From Nitrospirota bacterium (GTDB lineage Bacteria; Nitrospirota; Nitrospiria; Nitrospirales; Nitrospiraceae), in NCBI GenBank assembly GCA_040755395.1, contig JBFMAX010000001.1:434001-498000 (forward strand): 64,000 nt of DNA. Direction: 5' to 3'. Numbering within the stretch: the first letter of the stretch is position 1; each line of letters starts with the position of its first letter. The notes beneath the pieces were generated by a model that had not been told where the DNA came from, made no database searches, and saw only the letters and a program-made list of their open reading frames with translations. Below, one piece after another: positions 8,064 through 17,403 of this stretch. Made by a program: the position numbers and the translations under genes.

Positions 8064-10109
8064 CTAAAAATACCACGCCAGGCCCCCCATCACGAACCGG
8101 GGATTCCCCGGCACGAAATGGGTGTCATTGACCGGTGCCGCTTCATTCCGGAGTTGGGATTCGAAAGCAAAGACCGCTTGCTCCCATTTGGTATTGAACA
8201 GGTTCTGGACAAACAGAAACGCTTCCATCCGGCCATACGGCAACTTGACGGGCAGTTGGTACCGTTCGCTCAAGTCGAACACGAACCACGACGGCGCTGT
8301 GATGCTCCGATCTTCGATTAACGGTCGGACGCCGAGATAGGTCGCCTGCAATTGCGACGTCAGGCCCTCCGGCCAGCGAACCAGCACCGAGCCGTAGGCC
8401 GTGTATTCGGGAGCCAGAGGAATCGCATCGCCGTTCCGGAATTCGGCCTGGGTCCAGGTAAAACTGCTGTTGAAATAGAGCGGGCCCCAAACTTGCCCGC
8501 GGGCCGCGACCTCGATGCCACGGCGTTGCGTAGCGCCCCGGATTTCGGTCGTGCCCTCGTCGCCCACAAAGACCAACTCCTGCTTCAGATCCAGAGCCCA
8601 GGCCGTGGCGATCAGTTCCATCCCCTCGGGTCCCCAGGGCCATGAGCGCACCCCCACCTCATAGCTCTTGGCCCGCGCGAGCGGGGATGAAGCGGGAGCC
8701 ACGGCCGACCGCGCGTCATTACTGTGAAAGCCCTCCCCGTAGTTGAGAAAAAGTTCCGTACCGAGCCAGGGACCCAGAACCAGGTTCGCTTTCGGCAAGA
8801 CCAGACCTGAGGTCGTCCGTCCCACCGGCTGCTCGGGACAATCGGGACAGCGATTCCGGACGTTGAACGTAAAGACCTCGCCACGCACACCGCCCCCCAG
8901 CCGCAGCCACAGCGTCGGCTGAATTTCCGCTTTGACAAACGGTGCATAGGAGGCTTCCTGAATATCGCTATCGACCGTGACGCCGAGCGGCGCCCGCCTG
9001 ACCTGTGGCCCGAGCCGCGCATGAATCTTGTCCACACGGCTTTGGACGCCGATCGTGGCAGCAGCGGGAACATCGAGTAGAGTTCCCGCTTGCCGATAGC
9101 CCAGGTCACCGCCGTAGAGGACCCGCCGGTCGGACTGGAGGAACCCATCTCCGTTCACCGGATCATTCAGAAAGAAGGTGAAGTTGGTAAAGAGATCGAA
9201 TTTGTAATACTGGGCATAGGCATTCGCAAAGAAGCGACCCCCTGCGGTTGTGTCGTAATGATAATTGAGCCTGGCGGTGCTGCGGATGGTTTTCCCTCCC
9301 TCGGATGGATCGATCGACCCAAAGCGATCGAGCGATCCATCCTGCACCGCTCGCAGGGGAATCTCGCCAGAGCCATTCCACTGCGCTTTATGGAAGGTGG
9401 CGGCCAGACTGAGTTCGTCCCGGCCGAGCGGATTCAACGTGGCTTTTCCCAGCAGATTCCCGCGAAGGTACCGATTGTCATTGAGAAACGGTCCATTGGT
9501 GTAGTAGCCCTCTCCCGCAAACAGGGTTCGGACCCTGTCCTTCGTCGGAGAAAACATGAGCAAATGCCTCTGGGTGTCGAACTGGCCGCCGGCCAGTTGC
9601 ACGACACCCTCCCTGACAACGTCCCTGGTTCTGAAATTCACCGCCCCGGCTGTCGCGAAATCTCCGAATTCGGGCAGATAGGCGCCCTTGTACACGTCAA
9701 GACCCTCGATCGTCTCCGGAATAATGAAGTTCAGGTCCGCATAGCCCTGGCCGTGCGCATGGCTCCGGAGATTGATCGGCATGCCGTCTGTGAAAAAGGC
9801 GACATCCGTTCCATGGTCCGCATCAAAGCCGCGCAGAAAGTACTGGTCCGCTTTGCCCGCGCCGCCGGAATGCTCGACCGCAATAAAGCCGGGGATCAGG
9901 CGCAGCACCTGGGCCGGCCGTCCTTGCGGCTGCAAGAGATACTCTACGTCCGGAATGAACTGGTGCGAGGACGCCGCGATGGGCCGATCCGCCGAGACGG
10001 CGATTTCCGGCACCTCCACGGTCGGCGCGTCCGGATCATGCGCGAAGGCTGACGAGGCGAGCAGAACGATGAAAAGAAAGAGCTGGAGAAGCGAGCCGAA
10101 TACCTTCAC
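8064..10109 (-). CDS. TonB-dependent outer-membrane receptor (probable nickel uptake)
   Basis: This 681-residue receptor has a signal peptide (to about AFA, residue 23), a plug domain (RLIPGFIAVEHSGG, YFLRGFDADHGTDVAFFTDG, EFGDFATAGAVNF) and a barrel ending in the typical terminal aromatic (AWYF). It starts 8 nt after the nikR stop, so the two genes form an operon. NikR controls nickel receptors of this type in other bacteria, for example FrpB4 of Helicobacter. The nickel substrate is inferred from this linkage. A His-rich element near the plug (LRSHAHGQGY) may help bind metal. Confidence 0.85.
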   Translation of the reverse strand: MKVFGSLLQLFLFIVLLASSAFAHDPDAPTVEVPEIAVSADRPIAASSHQFIPDVEYLLQPQGRPAQVLRLIPGFIAVEHSGGAGKADQYFLRGFDADHGTDVAFFTDGMPINLRSHAHGQGYADLNFIIPETIEGLDVYKGAYLPEFGDFATAGAVNFRTRDVVREGVVQLAGGQFDTQRHLLMFSPTKDRVRTLFAGEGYYTNGPFLNDNRYLRGNLLGKATLNPLGRDELSLAATFHKAQWNGSGEIPLRAVQDGSLDRFGSIDPSEGGKTIRSTARLNYHYDTTAGGRFFANAYAQYYKFDLFTNFTFFLNDPVNGDGFLQSDRRVLYGGDLGYRQAGTLLDVPAAATIGVQSRVDKIHARLGPQVRRAPLGVTVDSDIQEASYAPFVKAEIQPTLWLRLGGGVRGEVFTFNVRNRCPDCPEQPVGRTTSGLVLPKANLVLGPWLGTELFLNYGEGFHSNDARSAVAPASSPLARAKSYEVGVRSWPWGPEGMELIATAWALDLKQELVFVGDEGTTEIRGATQRRGIEVAARGQVWGPLYFNSSFTWTQAEFRNGDAIPLAPEYTAYGSVLVRWPEGLTSQLQATYLGVRPLIEDRSITAPSWFVFDLSERYQLPVKLPYGRMEAFLFVQNLFNTKWEQAVFAFESQLRNEAAPVNDTHFVPGNPRFVMGGLAWYF

Positions 10110-10117
10110 CGGCCGGC

Positions 10118-10534
10118 TCAGCTCAGTCCCTTGCCGGTCGTCGTCATGGTCAGCTTCCCGTGTTTTACGCCCTTGACGCTGACCAGCGCATCCGAGACCT
10201 TCTTGATCTCCGACCCTCTCCCCTTCACGACCAGCACTTCCAGACAGTGGTCGTGATCCAGGTGCACGTGCATGCCGGAGAGGATGAGCTTTTGGTACCG
10301 GTGCTGGATGTCGGTGAGCTTCCGGGTCAGGTCGCGGACGTGGTGGTCATACACGAACGTGATCGTCCCGACCGTCTCCTTGTTCTCGTCCCACTCCTGC
10401 CCGACCAGGTGGTTTCGGATCAGATCCCGCAACGCCTCCGATCGGTTCGTATACCTCCGCCGCTGAATCAACCGGTCGAAATCATCCAGCAGATGGTGAT
10501 CCAGCGACACCCCGAACCGAACGAGCTTTGTCAT
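10118..10534 (-). CDS. nikR: Nickel-responsive repressor NikR
   Basis: This 138-residue protein has an N-terminal ribbon-helix-helix domain (VRFGVSLDHHLLDDFDRLI) and a C-terminal ACT-like nickel-binding domain. The ligands H78, H89, H91 and C97 have the same spacing as E. coli H76, H87, H89 and C95. The start at 10534 follows AGGAAGGA and matches the family N-terminus; an upstream extension to 10612 would read through the operator. It is likely autoregulated and represses the receptor gene downstream when nickel is plentiful. Confidence 0.95.
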   Translation of the reverse strand: MTKLVRFGVSLDHHLLDDFDRLIQRRRYTNRSEALRDLIRNHLVGQEWDENKETVGTITFVYDHHVRDLTRKLTDIQHRYQKLILSGMHVHLDHDHCLEVLVVKGRGSEIKKVSDALVSVKGVKHGKLTMTTTGKGLS

Positions 10535-10550
10535 TATTGAGTCCTTCCTG

Positions 10551-10577
10551 GTGTTACGAATGTCTAATTCGTGGCAC
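10551..10577. promoter_or_regulatory. Probable NikR operator
   Basis: The imperfect palindrome GTGTTAC-N13-GTGGCAC lies 16 nt upstream of the nikR start. The left half-site equals the GTGTTAC-N13/14-GTAACAC operator described for Geobacter NikR, and the right half matches at five of seven positions. Inner bases continue the symmetry (GAAT and ATTC). Confidence 0.7.
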
Positions 10578-10748
10578 GCACAATAGCATCGGGGCGGCGG
10601 GAGTGTCAACAATGGTGTTTACGGTGCCTGCTGGGCCGTGCACGCGCGGGGGTTAGACAGGCGAGCCAACTGGTGGAGGGGTGTTTTGGAGAAGACTAGC
10701 ATCCTTCAGCAAGCTGCGTGGTACGAGTGCTGCAGAGGAAACCAGGTG

Positions 10749-10946
10749 TTAGGCTGCGATCTGCTCGAAAGAAAAATGCGGAATGTCCGCTCTCTCTCGG
10801 GCATGCTCGATTGTCATCGCACAGATATTTCCATCTTTGTCGAGATCGAGTTGCGTGTTTTCATCCAAATCCCTCGTCTCTGAGACTTCTGCTGCCCTGA
10901 ACTCGATGTACAGCGTGTCTGTGTCTTGAAAATATTTGATCTTCAT
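10749..10946 (-). CDS. DUF2283 family small protein
   Basis: This 65-residue protein has the family pattern MKIKYFQDTDTLYIEF, then a Thr-Arg-Asp-Leu-Asp-Glu-Asn turn and DLDKDGNICAMTIEHA. DUF2283 genes often stand next to small DUF4258-type partners and have been suspected of being toxin-antitoxin components. No such partner is intact here. A degraded small gene lies upstream on the same strand. Confidence 0.75.
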   Translation of the reverse strand: MKIKYFQDTDTLYIEFRAAEVSETRDLDENTQLDLDKDGNICAMTIEHARERADIPHFSFEQIAA

Positions 10947-11085
10947 GGCTTAAATTCCCGATCAAAGAAGATTCTGCATTTCCACAGACGGCGATGCACT
11001 TGATACGACAAGCAAACCCGAATGTTCCCTGAATTTCGCCCGGAAAGCCGCTACTGATCAATGGCCGGTTAGGCGGCAGCGGTTT

Positions 11086-11280
11086 CGAGCGAACGGATTT
11101 TTTCTCGATCGCCTTTGGAAAGTCCGCGAAAACGAAGAGGCTTTTGTGAAAAAGGTAATCCTCGCCGCTTTCGTCTACGATCCGCACGAGATCATCCTTC
11201 GCTGCCTGCGGAGACTGACCGAGTCTTCGAGGGAATTTCCGAAGGTTTCCGCCGGGCAGAGTCCGGAAGGGTCGCTTCGA
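11086..11280 (-). pseudogene. Remnant of a small conserved protein (DESGEDYL motif)
   Basis: Within the 371-nt gap between DUF2283 and htrA, one minus-strand frame reads AAKDDLVRIVDESGEDYLFH followed by KSLFVFADFPKAIEKKSVRS. This resembles small conserved proteins with an L-x-R-[IV]-[IV]-DESGEDYL core, known to me only from memory. No good start codon or Shine-Dalgarno precedes it. The frame then runs on past its natural end into DUF2283, while a neighbouring frame would end as SLETAAA-stop at 11067. A frameshifted remnant is the simplest reading. The rest of the gap shows nothing else. Confidence 0.4.
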
Positions 11281-11317
11281 GAGGTGCGGGAGCACCAGCC
11301 CTGACACGCCCTGCTCC

Positions 11318-12763
11318 CTATTCCCCTTGGATCGGCACATACAGCACCGTCCCCTGGCGGTTGACCAGGAGGAGGGTCACATCGGTGGGTCTGATCGGCT
11401 CGGCGAGTCGTTGAAACGTGGCGAAGTTGGGGAGCGGTTGTCTGTTCAGCTCGAGGAGCACGTCGCCGGGCATCAGGCCGGACGCCTCCGCCAGGCTGCC
11501 TTCCTCGACGTCGGTCACCACCACGCCCGAATTGACGTTCAACCCCATCTGCCGTGCCAACGCAGGCGTGACCTCATCGACCAGGACCCCGGACAGCGGA
11601 TGGGTGGCCGCCTCGACCGGCGTGGTCTGCGCGCGCTTGACGCGCTCGCGCGGCGCTTCCTGAACGATTAGTTCCGTCTGCGCCAGCCTGCCGTCACGGA
11701 TGACATCCAACCGGTGCCTGCTGCCGATCGGCGCTGCGGCGACGAGGTTGCGAAGGTGGCCGCTGTCCATCACGTCCCTGCCGTCGAAGCGCACCACCAC
11801 ATCGCCCCGGCGCAGGCCGGCCTTCTCCGCCGAGCCCTTGGCCATCAAATCGGTAATGATGGCCCCCTTCACGTCCGGCAGCTTGAAAATCTTGCCCAAC
11901 AACGGCGTCACGTCCTGGGTGGAAGCGCCGAGAAAGCCGCGGACGACGCGGCCGGTCTTGAGGAGGCTCTGCATCGCGGCGCGCGCCATGTTGCTCGGAA
12001 TAGCGAATCCCACGCCCACGCTCCCGCCCGTCGGGCTGGCGATGGCCGTGTTGATACCCACCAGCTCGCCATGGATGTTGACCAGCGCGCCGCCCGAGTT
12101 GCCGGGATTGATGGGCGCGTCGGTCTGGATGAAATCTTCGTAGTCGGCGACGCCGACATCCGCCCGGCCCACCGCGCTCACGATCCCGAACGTCACCGTG
12201 CGGCTCAACCCCAACGGATTGCCGATGGCGAGCACGAAGTCCCCGACGGCCAGGGCGCCCGAATCGCCCCATGGCACCGTCGGCAGATTGGTCCCGTTGA
12301 TCTTCACCACCGCCACATCGGTCTTCGGATCGGTGGCGACGACGCGGCCTTTGAATTGCCGTCGATCGGCCAGGATCACTTCGACGTCCACGGCGTCCGC
12401 TACGACATGGTTGTTGGTGATGATGTATCCGTCCGGCGAGACGATGACGCCCGACCCCTGCCCGTACTGCCGGCGCGACGGCGGTTCGCGGAACAGCCCG
12501 AAGGGCAGGCCTTCGTCGCTGAAGGCTTGATCGCGCACAACGACCGTGGATGCGATGCTCACGACGGCCGGGATGACCTTGGCCGCCGTCCCTTTGACCT
12601 GCGCCTGCAGATCGAGGGCCGTGACGACCGGGATCAACCGCCCGGCCGCGAAGGCCGAGGGAAGCCCGGCGCTTCCCCCCGCGACGAGCGCCAGCACCGG
12701 TACCCACCACAGAGCCCGCAGCGCCGTCGCGGCTTTCTCTGAAGGAAAGGGACTCGCACTCAT
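11318..12763 (-). CDS. Periplasmic serine protease, Deg/HtrA family with two PDZ domains
   Basis: This 481-residue protein has a signal peptide or anchor (about 15-40), a trypsin-like domain with catalytic triad H119 (NNHVV), D149 (KTDVAV) and S223 (GNSGG), and two PDZ domains (about 265-355 and 385-475). It degrades or refolds damaged envelope proteins. The ATG overlaps the stop of the upstream copper-type ATPase as ATGA, so translation is probably coupled. This suggests a joint response to metal or envelope stress. The linker between the protease and PDZ1 is short, as in Deg proteins. Confidence 0.92.
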   Translation of the reverse strand: MSASPFPSEKAATALRALWWVPVLALVAGGSAGLPSAFAAGRLIPVVTALDLQAQVKGTAAKVIPAVVSIASTVVVRDQAFSDEGLPFGLFREPPSRRQYGQGSGVIVSPDGYIITNNHVVADAVDVEVILADRRQFKGRVVATDPKTDVAVVKINGTNLPTVPWGDSGALAVGDFVLAIGNPLGLSRTVTFGIVSAVGRADVGVADYEDFIQTDAPINPGNSGGALVNIHGELVGINTAIASPTGGSVGVGFAIPSNMARAAMQSLLKTGRVVRGFLGASTQDVTPLLGKIFKLPDVKGAIITDLMAKGSAEKAGLRRGDVVVRFDGRDVMDSGHLRNLVAAAPIGSRHRLDVIRDGRLAQTELIVQEAPRERVKRAQTTPVEAATHPLSGVLVDEVTPALARQMGLNVNSGVVVTDVEEGSLAEASGLMPGDVLLELNRQPLPNFATFQRLAEPIRPTDVTLLLVNRQGTVLYVPIQGE

Positions 12764-15417
12764 AACTCGACGCGCCGCAGCCTCAACGCGTTGGAGATGA
12801 CCGACACGGAACTGAAGGTCATGGCCGCGCTCGCGATCATCGGGCTGAGCAACAGCCCCCAGACGGGATAGAGCAGGCCGGCGGCGATCGGCACCCCCAG
12901 CGCGTTGTACAGAAACGCGAAGACCAGATTCTGCCGGATGTTCCGCATGGTCGCGCGGCTGAGCCGGCGCGCGCGGGCGATCCCCCGGAGATCGCCTTTC
13001 ACCAGGGTCACTCCGGCGCTCTGCATCGCGACATCGGTGCCCGTGCCCATCGCGATCCCGACATCGGCCTGCGCCAGCGCCGGCGCATCGTTGACGCCGT
13101 CCCCGGCCATCGCCACGACGCGCCCCTCGGCTTGCAGTTGTTTCACGATTCGGCCCTTTTGCTCCGGCAACACCTCGGCCCTCACCTCATCGATTCCCAG
13201 TTGCTTCGCGACCGCTTCCGCCGTTGACCGATGGTCGCCGGTCACCATAATGAGCCTGAGGCCCTCGGCGTGCAGCAGCCTGATGGCTTCCCGCGTCGAC
13301 GCCTTGATCGGATCGGCGACGCCCAGCAAGCCGGCCGGCTTGCCATCCACGGCGACGAATACGACGGTCTGCCCCTCGCGCCGTAACCGGTCCGCTTCCG
13401 TTCCGAGTTCGCGCAGGTCCTGCTCCGCGAGACCCAGGTCCTGCCGCAAAAAGGCCGGCGTGCCCAAGGCGACGGCGCGGCCTTCGACCGTTCCCTTCAC
13501 GCCCTTCCCGGTCACGGACCGGAACTCCTGAGCGGGTGAGAGGACCAAGCCTCTGGCTTCGGCTTCCGCGACAACCGCCGCGGCCAGCGGGTGCTCGCTG
13601 CCCCGTTCGAGCCCGGCGGCGAGCCGCAGCAGATCGATCTCAGAGATCCACGGCTCAGCTCTGACCGTCGTCAGTTTCGGTTTCCCCTCGGTCAGGGTGC
13701 CGGTCTTGTCGAACATGAGGGTATCGACTTTTTCTAAAACCTCCAGCGCTTCCGCTTTCTTGATCAACACGCCGGCGGTCGCGCCGCGTCCCGTTCCGAC
13801 CATGATCGACATCGGCGTCGCCAGCCCCAACGCGCAAGGGCAGGCGATGATCAGCACCGCCACGGCGTTCACCAGAGCATAGGCCAGTCGCGGCTCCGGT
13901 CCGAACAGGGCCCAGGCAAGCCCCGAGACGAGGGCGATCCCGACAACCAGCGGTACGAAATAGCCGGCCACGACGTCCGCCAGCCGCTGGATCGGCGCGC
14001 GGCTGCGCTGCGCCTCGCTCACCATCCGCACGATCTGCGCCAACAATGTCTCGGCGCCGACCCGCTCGGCCCGCATGATCAACGTGCCCGTGCCGTTCAC
14101 CGTCCCCGCCGTCACGCGATGGCCCTTGGCTTTTTCGACGGGGATCGGCTCGCCGGTAATCATCGATTCATCCACCGCGCTGGCACCTTCCACCACGACG
14201 CCGTCCACCGGCACGTTCTCCCCGGGCCGGACCCGCAGCCGATCGCCCGGTTTCACCTGGTCCAGCGGTATATCTTCTTCCGTCCCGTCGTCCCGGAGCC
14301 GGCGCGCGGTCTTGGGCGCCAAACCCAACAGCGCCTTGATCGCGCTGGTCGTGCGGCCGCGCGCCCGCAACTCCAGCACTTGACCGAGCAGCACGAGGAC
14401 CGTTATGACGGCCGCCGCTTCAAAATAGACGGCGACCGAGCCGTCGGGCCGGCGGAACGAGGACGGCACCAGGCCGGGGAGCAGCGTCACGAACGCGCTG
14501 TAGAGATACGCGGCGCCGGTTCCCATCGCGATCAACGTGAACATGTTGAGGCTGCGGTTGACGACGGACTGCCATCCCCGCTCGAAAAATGGCCACCCGG
14601 CCCAGAGCACCACCGGCGTCGCCAGCAGGAACTGCAGCCAACCGAGCGCGGCATTCGACAGGATCCGCTGAATCGGCTGCCCCGGAATCATGTCGGACAT
14701 GGCCAGGACCAATACCGCCGCTGCCGGTCCCAGGCTGATCCGGAACCGGCGGGTCATGTCGGTCAGTTCGGGATTCGCTTCCTCTTCAAGAGACACCGTT
14801 CTCGGCTCCAGCGCCATCCCGCAGAGCGGACAGGTCCCTGGTTCGCTCCTGACGATCTCCGGATGCATCGGGCAGACGTATTCGGTCTTGGTGGCAAACG
14901 GCGCAACCGTCGCCGGCTCCAGGGCCATCCCGCACTTTGGACAGGGGCCGGGCTTGTCCCGGTGAACCTCCGGGTCCATCGGGCAGGTGTAGTCGCGGGA
15001 GAGGCCGCCGGTTGGCGCCGGCGTGTGAGACTCCGGTTCCGCCTTCGCCTTGAGGTACTTGAACGGATCGATCTGAAACTTGGTCAGGCAACCCTGACAG
15101 CAGAAATAATAGGTCTTGCCTTCGTACACGTGCGAGCCGGCGGCTGTTGCGGGCTCCACGGTCATCCCGCAGACCGGATCAACCTCGCCTGGTCCGCCGC
15201 CGACCTGTGGGCCACCGGACATCACCGGCAGCGTCTTCTTCGCAGGCGGCGTCTCGACCGTCACCAGCGGTCGAGACTCGGCATATTTCGCTGGATCGGC
15301 GCGGAAGGTGTTGAGACAATGCCGGCTGCAGAAGTAATAAGTCTTGCCCAGGTAGTCATGACTGCCCGCCGCCCGAGCCGGCTCCACCGTCATGCCGCAG
15401 ATCGGATCAATGGCCAT
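12760..15417 (-). CDS. Copper-type P1B ATPase with two YHS and two HMBD modules
   Basis: This 885-residue heavy-metal ATPase begins with two YHS domains ([11 protein letters not shown] near residue 4 and [11 protein letters not shown] near 80, each with a later C-x3-C pair). Two heavy-metal-binding modules follow ([20 protein letters not shown] and [20 protein letters not shown]). The pump core has the transmembrane CPC motif (ACPCALG, near 525), the phosphorylation site DKTGT (near 567), SEHPLA, and [10 protein letters not shown] (near 771). CPC and the modules point to Cu+ or Ag+ export. Four metal modules in duplicate pairs is more than usual. It lies between a DsbA-like gene upstream and htrA downstream. 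Confidence 0.92.
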   Translation of the reverse strand: MAIDPICGMTVEPARAAGSHDYLGKTYYFCSRHCLNTFRADPAKYAESRPLVTVETPPAKKTLPVMSGGPQVGGGPGEVDPVCGMTVEPATAAGSHVYEGKTYYFCCQGCLTKFQIDPFKYLKAKAEPESHTPAPTGGLSRDYTCPMDPEVHRDKPGPCPKCGMALEPATVAPFATKTEYVCPMHPEIVRSEPGTCPLCGMALEPRTVSLEEEANPELTDMTRRFRISLGPAAAVLVLAMSDMIPGQPIQRILSNAALGWLQFLLATPVVLWAGWPFFERGWQSVVNRSLNMFTLIAMGTGAAYLYSAFVTLLPGLVPSSFRRPDGSVAVYFEAAAVITVLVLLGQVLELRARGRTTSAIKALLGLAPKTARRLRDDGTEEDIPLDQVKPGDRLRVRPGENVPVDGVVVEGASAVDESMITGEPIPVEKAKGHRVTAGTVNGTGTLIMRAERVGAETLLAQIVRMVSEAQRSRAPIQRLADVVAGYFVPLVVGIALVSGLAWALFGPEPRLAYALVNAVAVLIIACPCALGLATPMSIMVGTGRGATAGVLIKKAEALEVLEKVDTLMFDKTGTLTEGKPKLTTVRAEPWISEIDLLRLAAGLERGSEHPLAAAVVAEAEARGLVLSPAQEFRSVTGKGVKGTVEGRAVALGTPAFLRQDLGLAEQDLRELGTEADRLRREGQTVVFVAVDGKPAGLLGVADPIKASTREAIRLLHAEGLRLIMVTGDHRSTAEAVAKQLGIDEVRAEVLPEQKGRIVKQLQAEGRVVAMAGDGVNDAPALAQADVGIAMGTGTDVAMQSAGVTLVKGDLRGIARARRLSRATMRNIRQNLVFAFLYNALGVPIAAGLLYPVWGLLLSPMIASAAMTFSSVSVISNALRLRRVEL

Positions 15418-15426
15418 CAGAACCCC

Positions 15427-15520
15427 GTGAGGCGTGACGCGTGATGCGTGATGGGTGAAGAGACCAGCAAGTCACTCTTTGAGATGAGCTTTTCTCCGTT
15501 CACTGGCCCCGTGTCATCCG
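15427..15520. repeat. Junction repeat spacer (GCGTGATG family)
   Basis: Between the DsbA-like gene and the ATPase, the words GCGTGACGCGTGATGCGTGATG (one base class, in overlapping copies from 15433) face a looser inverted arm containing GTGTCATCCGTCAC (15511-15524), which forms the last codons of the DsbA-like gene. It is the same type of junction as in the nuo operon, but more degenerate. Confidence 0.45.
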
Positions 15521-16168
15521 TCACTTTTTCGCGTCCGCATCCAAAATGCTCCGAATAATCGTTTTGAGATTCTCCGGATCGATCTGTTCCACCTTGATGT
15601 TGCCGTCGAGGAGGATGGTGGGCGTCTGTTGCACCTTGATGCGCTCGCCCCACTTTCTTCCCTCCTCAAACGCTCTCGCCGGCTTGCCGCTCGCCAAGCC
15701 TGCTTCGAACGCGACCGGGTCGAGGCCCACTTCCTTGGCCAGCTTCTCTCGAATCAGCCGATCAAAGATGTGCACCCGGTCCTGATGAATCGTCCGGAAG
15801 ATCGCCCGCTTCATCTCATTGCCCTTGCCCATGCTCTTGGCCTGCTCGTACATGTCGAAGGCGGTCGGGAGCTTGCCTTGAATGACCGGAAAGCCGACCA
15901 TGGTCACTTCCAGTTTGTTGCCGAACTCCTTTTCCAACATCGACAACCCTTCCGCATCAAACCGATGGCAATGCGGGCAGTAGAAATCCAGGAACTCCAC
16001 CAGCTTCACCTTTCCCGGCGTGTGGCTGGAGGGCTCGTTTAGCTCTTCGTACTTTCCGTTCAACTGAAGTTTGCCGGCCGCGCCGAGGGAAGGCATTCCC
16101 CCCCACGCCAGCAAGACCAGAAGCAGCCAGGCCATTATCGGCCAAGAGGTGCGTCGTCGATCCGTCAT
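15521..16168 (-). CDS. Periplasmic thiol-disulfide protein, DsbA/thioredoxin-like
   Basis: This 215-residue protein has a signal peptide (about 12-31), the active site CPHC at C64-C67 in EFLDFYCPHCHRF, an inserted helical domain and the cis-proline loop VQQTPTILLDG. CPHC is the classic DsbA dipeptide, so the likely role is disulfide formation or metal-thiol chemistry in the periplasm. It is upstream of and co-oriented with the copper-type ATPase and htrA. A TATAAT lies upstream on the minus strand at 16214-16209. Confidence 0.85.
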   Translation of the reverse strand: MTDRRRTSWPIMAWLLLVLLAWGGMPSLGAAGKLQLNGKYEELNEPSSHTPGKVKLVEFLDFYCPHCHRFDAEGLSMLEKEFGNKLEVTMVGFPVIQGKLPTAFDMYEQAKSMGKGNEMKRAIFRTIHQDRVHIFDRLIREKLAKEVGLDPVAFEAGLASGKPARAFEEGRKWGERIKVQQTPTILLDGNIKVEQIDPENLKTIIRSILDADAKK

Positions 16169-16246
16169 GCCATCACTCCTTTTTCATCGTATGCGCTCCA
16201 ACGTGGTCATTATAATCCATGCGGCGCAGGCGCAGTGTTTGTTATT

Positions 16247-16256
16247 TTGTTATAAT
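16247..16256 (+). promoter_or_regulatory. Extended -10 promoter, leaderless
   Basis: A TG-T-TATAAT extended -10 element ends at 16256, and the only sensible start codon is the ATG at 16263, 6 nt later. Transcription would start on or beside the ATG, leaving no room for a Shine-Dalgarno. No convincing -35 is visible. A second, overlapping TATAAT/ATTATA at 16209-16216 could serve the divergent dsbA-like gene. Confidence 0.55.
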
Positions 16257-16262
16257 GTCGGC

Positions 16263-16805
16263 ATGAAAGACGGGTTTGCGCGGCCGGCTCTGTTGCTTCT
16301 CCTGCTGGCGTCTCTCTCGGGATGCGCGGCCGCTGCCCCTGAGTCATATCCCAACCAAGCGGAGCGGGTCTCGTTTACCGAAATCAAGGCCTCTCCGGAA
16401 TCGCACAAAGGCCGGGTGGTCATGTTAGGCGGGGAAGTGCTGACGGCCAAACGGCTCAAAGAGGGGACGCGAATCGAAGTGTTGCAACTCCCGCTTGACG
16501 GATCGCAGGAGCCTGGACTCGATTTGACCAAGTCACAGGGCCGGTTCGTGGCGATTCAACGAGACTTCCTCGACCCTGCGACGCTGCCTCCTGGAACGCG
16601 CGTGACGATCACAGGCGAGGTGACCGGTTCGATCACGCTGCCGTTGGATGAGACCGAATACACCTATCCGGTGCTGGAAATCAAGCACCTGAAAGTCTGG
16701 CCGAGAATCGCCGATGCGCCCCTCCGCATCAGACCCTACTACGGCCCCTATTGGGGACCGCCGTACTGGGGTCCGTACTATTGGGGCCGGTATCCCTATT
16801 GGTAA
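16263..16805 (+). CDS. Slp-family outer-membrane lipoprotein
   Basis: This 180-residue protein has a lipoprotein signal peptide with lipobox LSGC (Cys 20). The body (FTEIKASPESHKGRVVMLGGEVL, TRIEVLQLPLDG, GRFVA, PPGTRVTITGEVTG) matches Slp, a stationary-phase/starvation lipoprotein family. The C-terminus is a Tyr/Pro/Trp/Gly-rich repeat (PYYGPYWGPPYWGPYYWG). The upstream frame extension is ignored because the promoter and lipobox fix the start. Confidence 0.85.
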   Translation: MKDGFARPALLLLLLASLSGCAAAAPESYPNQAERVSFTEIKASPESHKGRVVMLGGEVLTAKRLKEGTRIEVLQLPLDGSQEPGLDLTKSQGRFVAIQRDFLDPATLPPGTRVTITGEVTGSITLPLDETEYTYPVLEIKHLKVWPRIADAPLRIRPYYGPYWGPPYWGPYYWGRYPYW

Positions 16806-16835
16806 ATCATCACTTTACCCCCATTCCGGAAATGC

Positions 16836-16880
16836 ACACGCCCCCTGCACCTATTAGGGTTTAGGGTGCAGGGGGCGTGT
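16836..16880. terminator. Perfect 16-bp hairpin between convergent genes
   Basis: ACACGCCCCCTGCACC (16836-16851) and its exact reverse complement (16865-16880) flank a 13-nt loop. It lies between the convergent slp-like and cupredoxin-like genes. No T-run follows on either strand, so it may be a bidirectional transcription barrier rather than a textbook intrinsic terminator. Confidence 0.6.
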
Positions 16881-16908
16881 CCTCGCTGCGTTCTCACCTT
16901 GCCCAGTT

Positions 16909-17388
16909 TTAGCGAAGGATCAGCAGTTTTCCCTCGGCCCCGCTTGGGTGGAGATGATCCTTATACACAAAGGTACTGCCGGATGTGGCATAGAGCAGGT
17001 CGCTCGTCGGAATGCCAATATATTTCGTCTCTCCTGGCTTGAGCACCAACTGCGCCCTTAAGACCGTCGGCGCCTCAAATGCCCCGTCGGCAGTCATCAA
17101 GAACCCACGATCGATGGAGGACCTGTTCGTCACCTTGATGACGACCGGTCGACCGCCCCGTGTCTTCATGTCCAGGACCGATGTCGGTGGATAGATGATT
17201 TTCAAGTTCCCTAGATCGGCAGCATAAATTTCCAGGTCAACCGGCAATTCCTTGAAGGGCTGCCCGACAACAGAGCCCGTCTCCAGGTCTCCGATTTCGA
17301 CGCCGCCCGCTTGAAGGGCGAATGCACGATAATCGGCCGACCCGACCACTGACACGAGTAAGACTCCGAACATGACTTTCTTCCACAT
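16909..17388 (-). CDS. Exported cupredoxin-like protein
   Basis: This 159-residue protein has a signal peptide (about 1-25) and a beta-rich C-terminal half (VVIKVTNRSSIDRGFLM, LVLKPGETKYIGIPTSDL, STFVYKDHLHPSGAEGKLLIL) that resembles a cupredoxin sandwich. The DHLHP stretch could supply histidine ligands, but the usual C-terminal Cys-x-His-Met cluster is absent, so a type 1 copper site is not supported. An AGGAGG lies just upstream of the ATG and directly after the end of the repaired frame of the preceding gene. The function is unknown. Confidence 0.65.
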   Translation of the reverse strand: MWKKVMFGVLLVSVVGSADYRAFALQAGGVEIGDLETGSVVGQPFKELPVDLEIYAADLGNLKIIYPPTSVLDMKTRGGRPVVIKVTNRSSIDRGFLMTADGAFEAPTVLRAQLVLKPGETKYIGIPTSDLLYATSGSTFVYKDHLHPSGAEGKLLILR

Positions 17389-17403
17389 TGGAGACCTCCT
17401 TGG

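Noticed and set aside
10749-11072. Integron-like cassette (GCCTAAC at the ends of two small minus-strand genes)
   Set aside because: The core word repeats directly, but no matching GTTRRRY partner or attC-type hairpin of 60-140 nt is present, and no integrase is seen.
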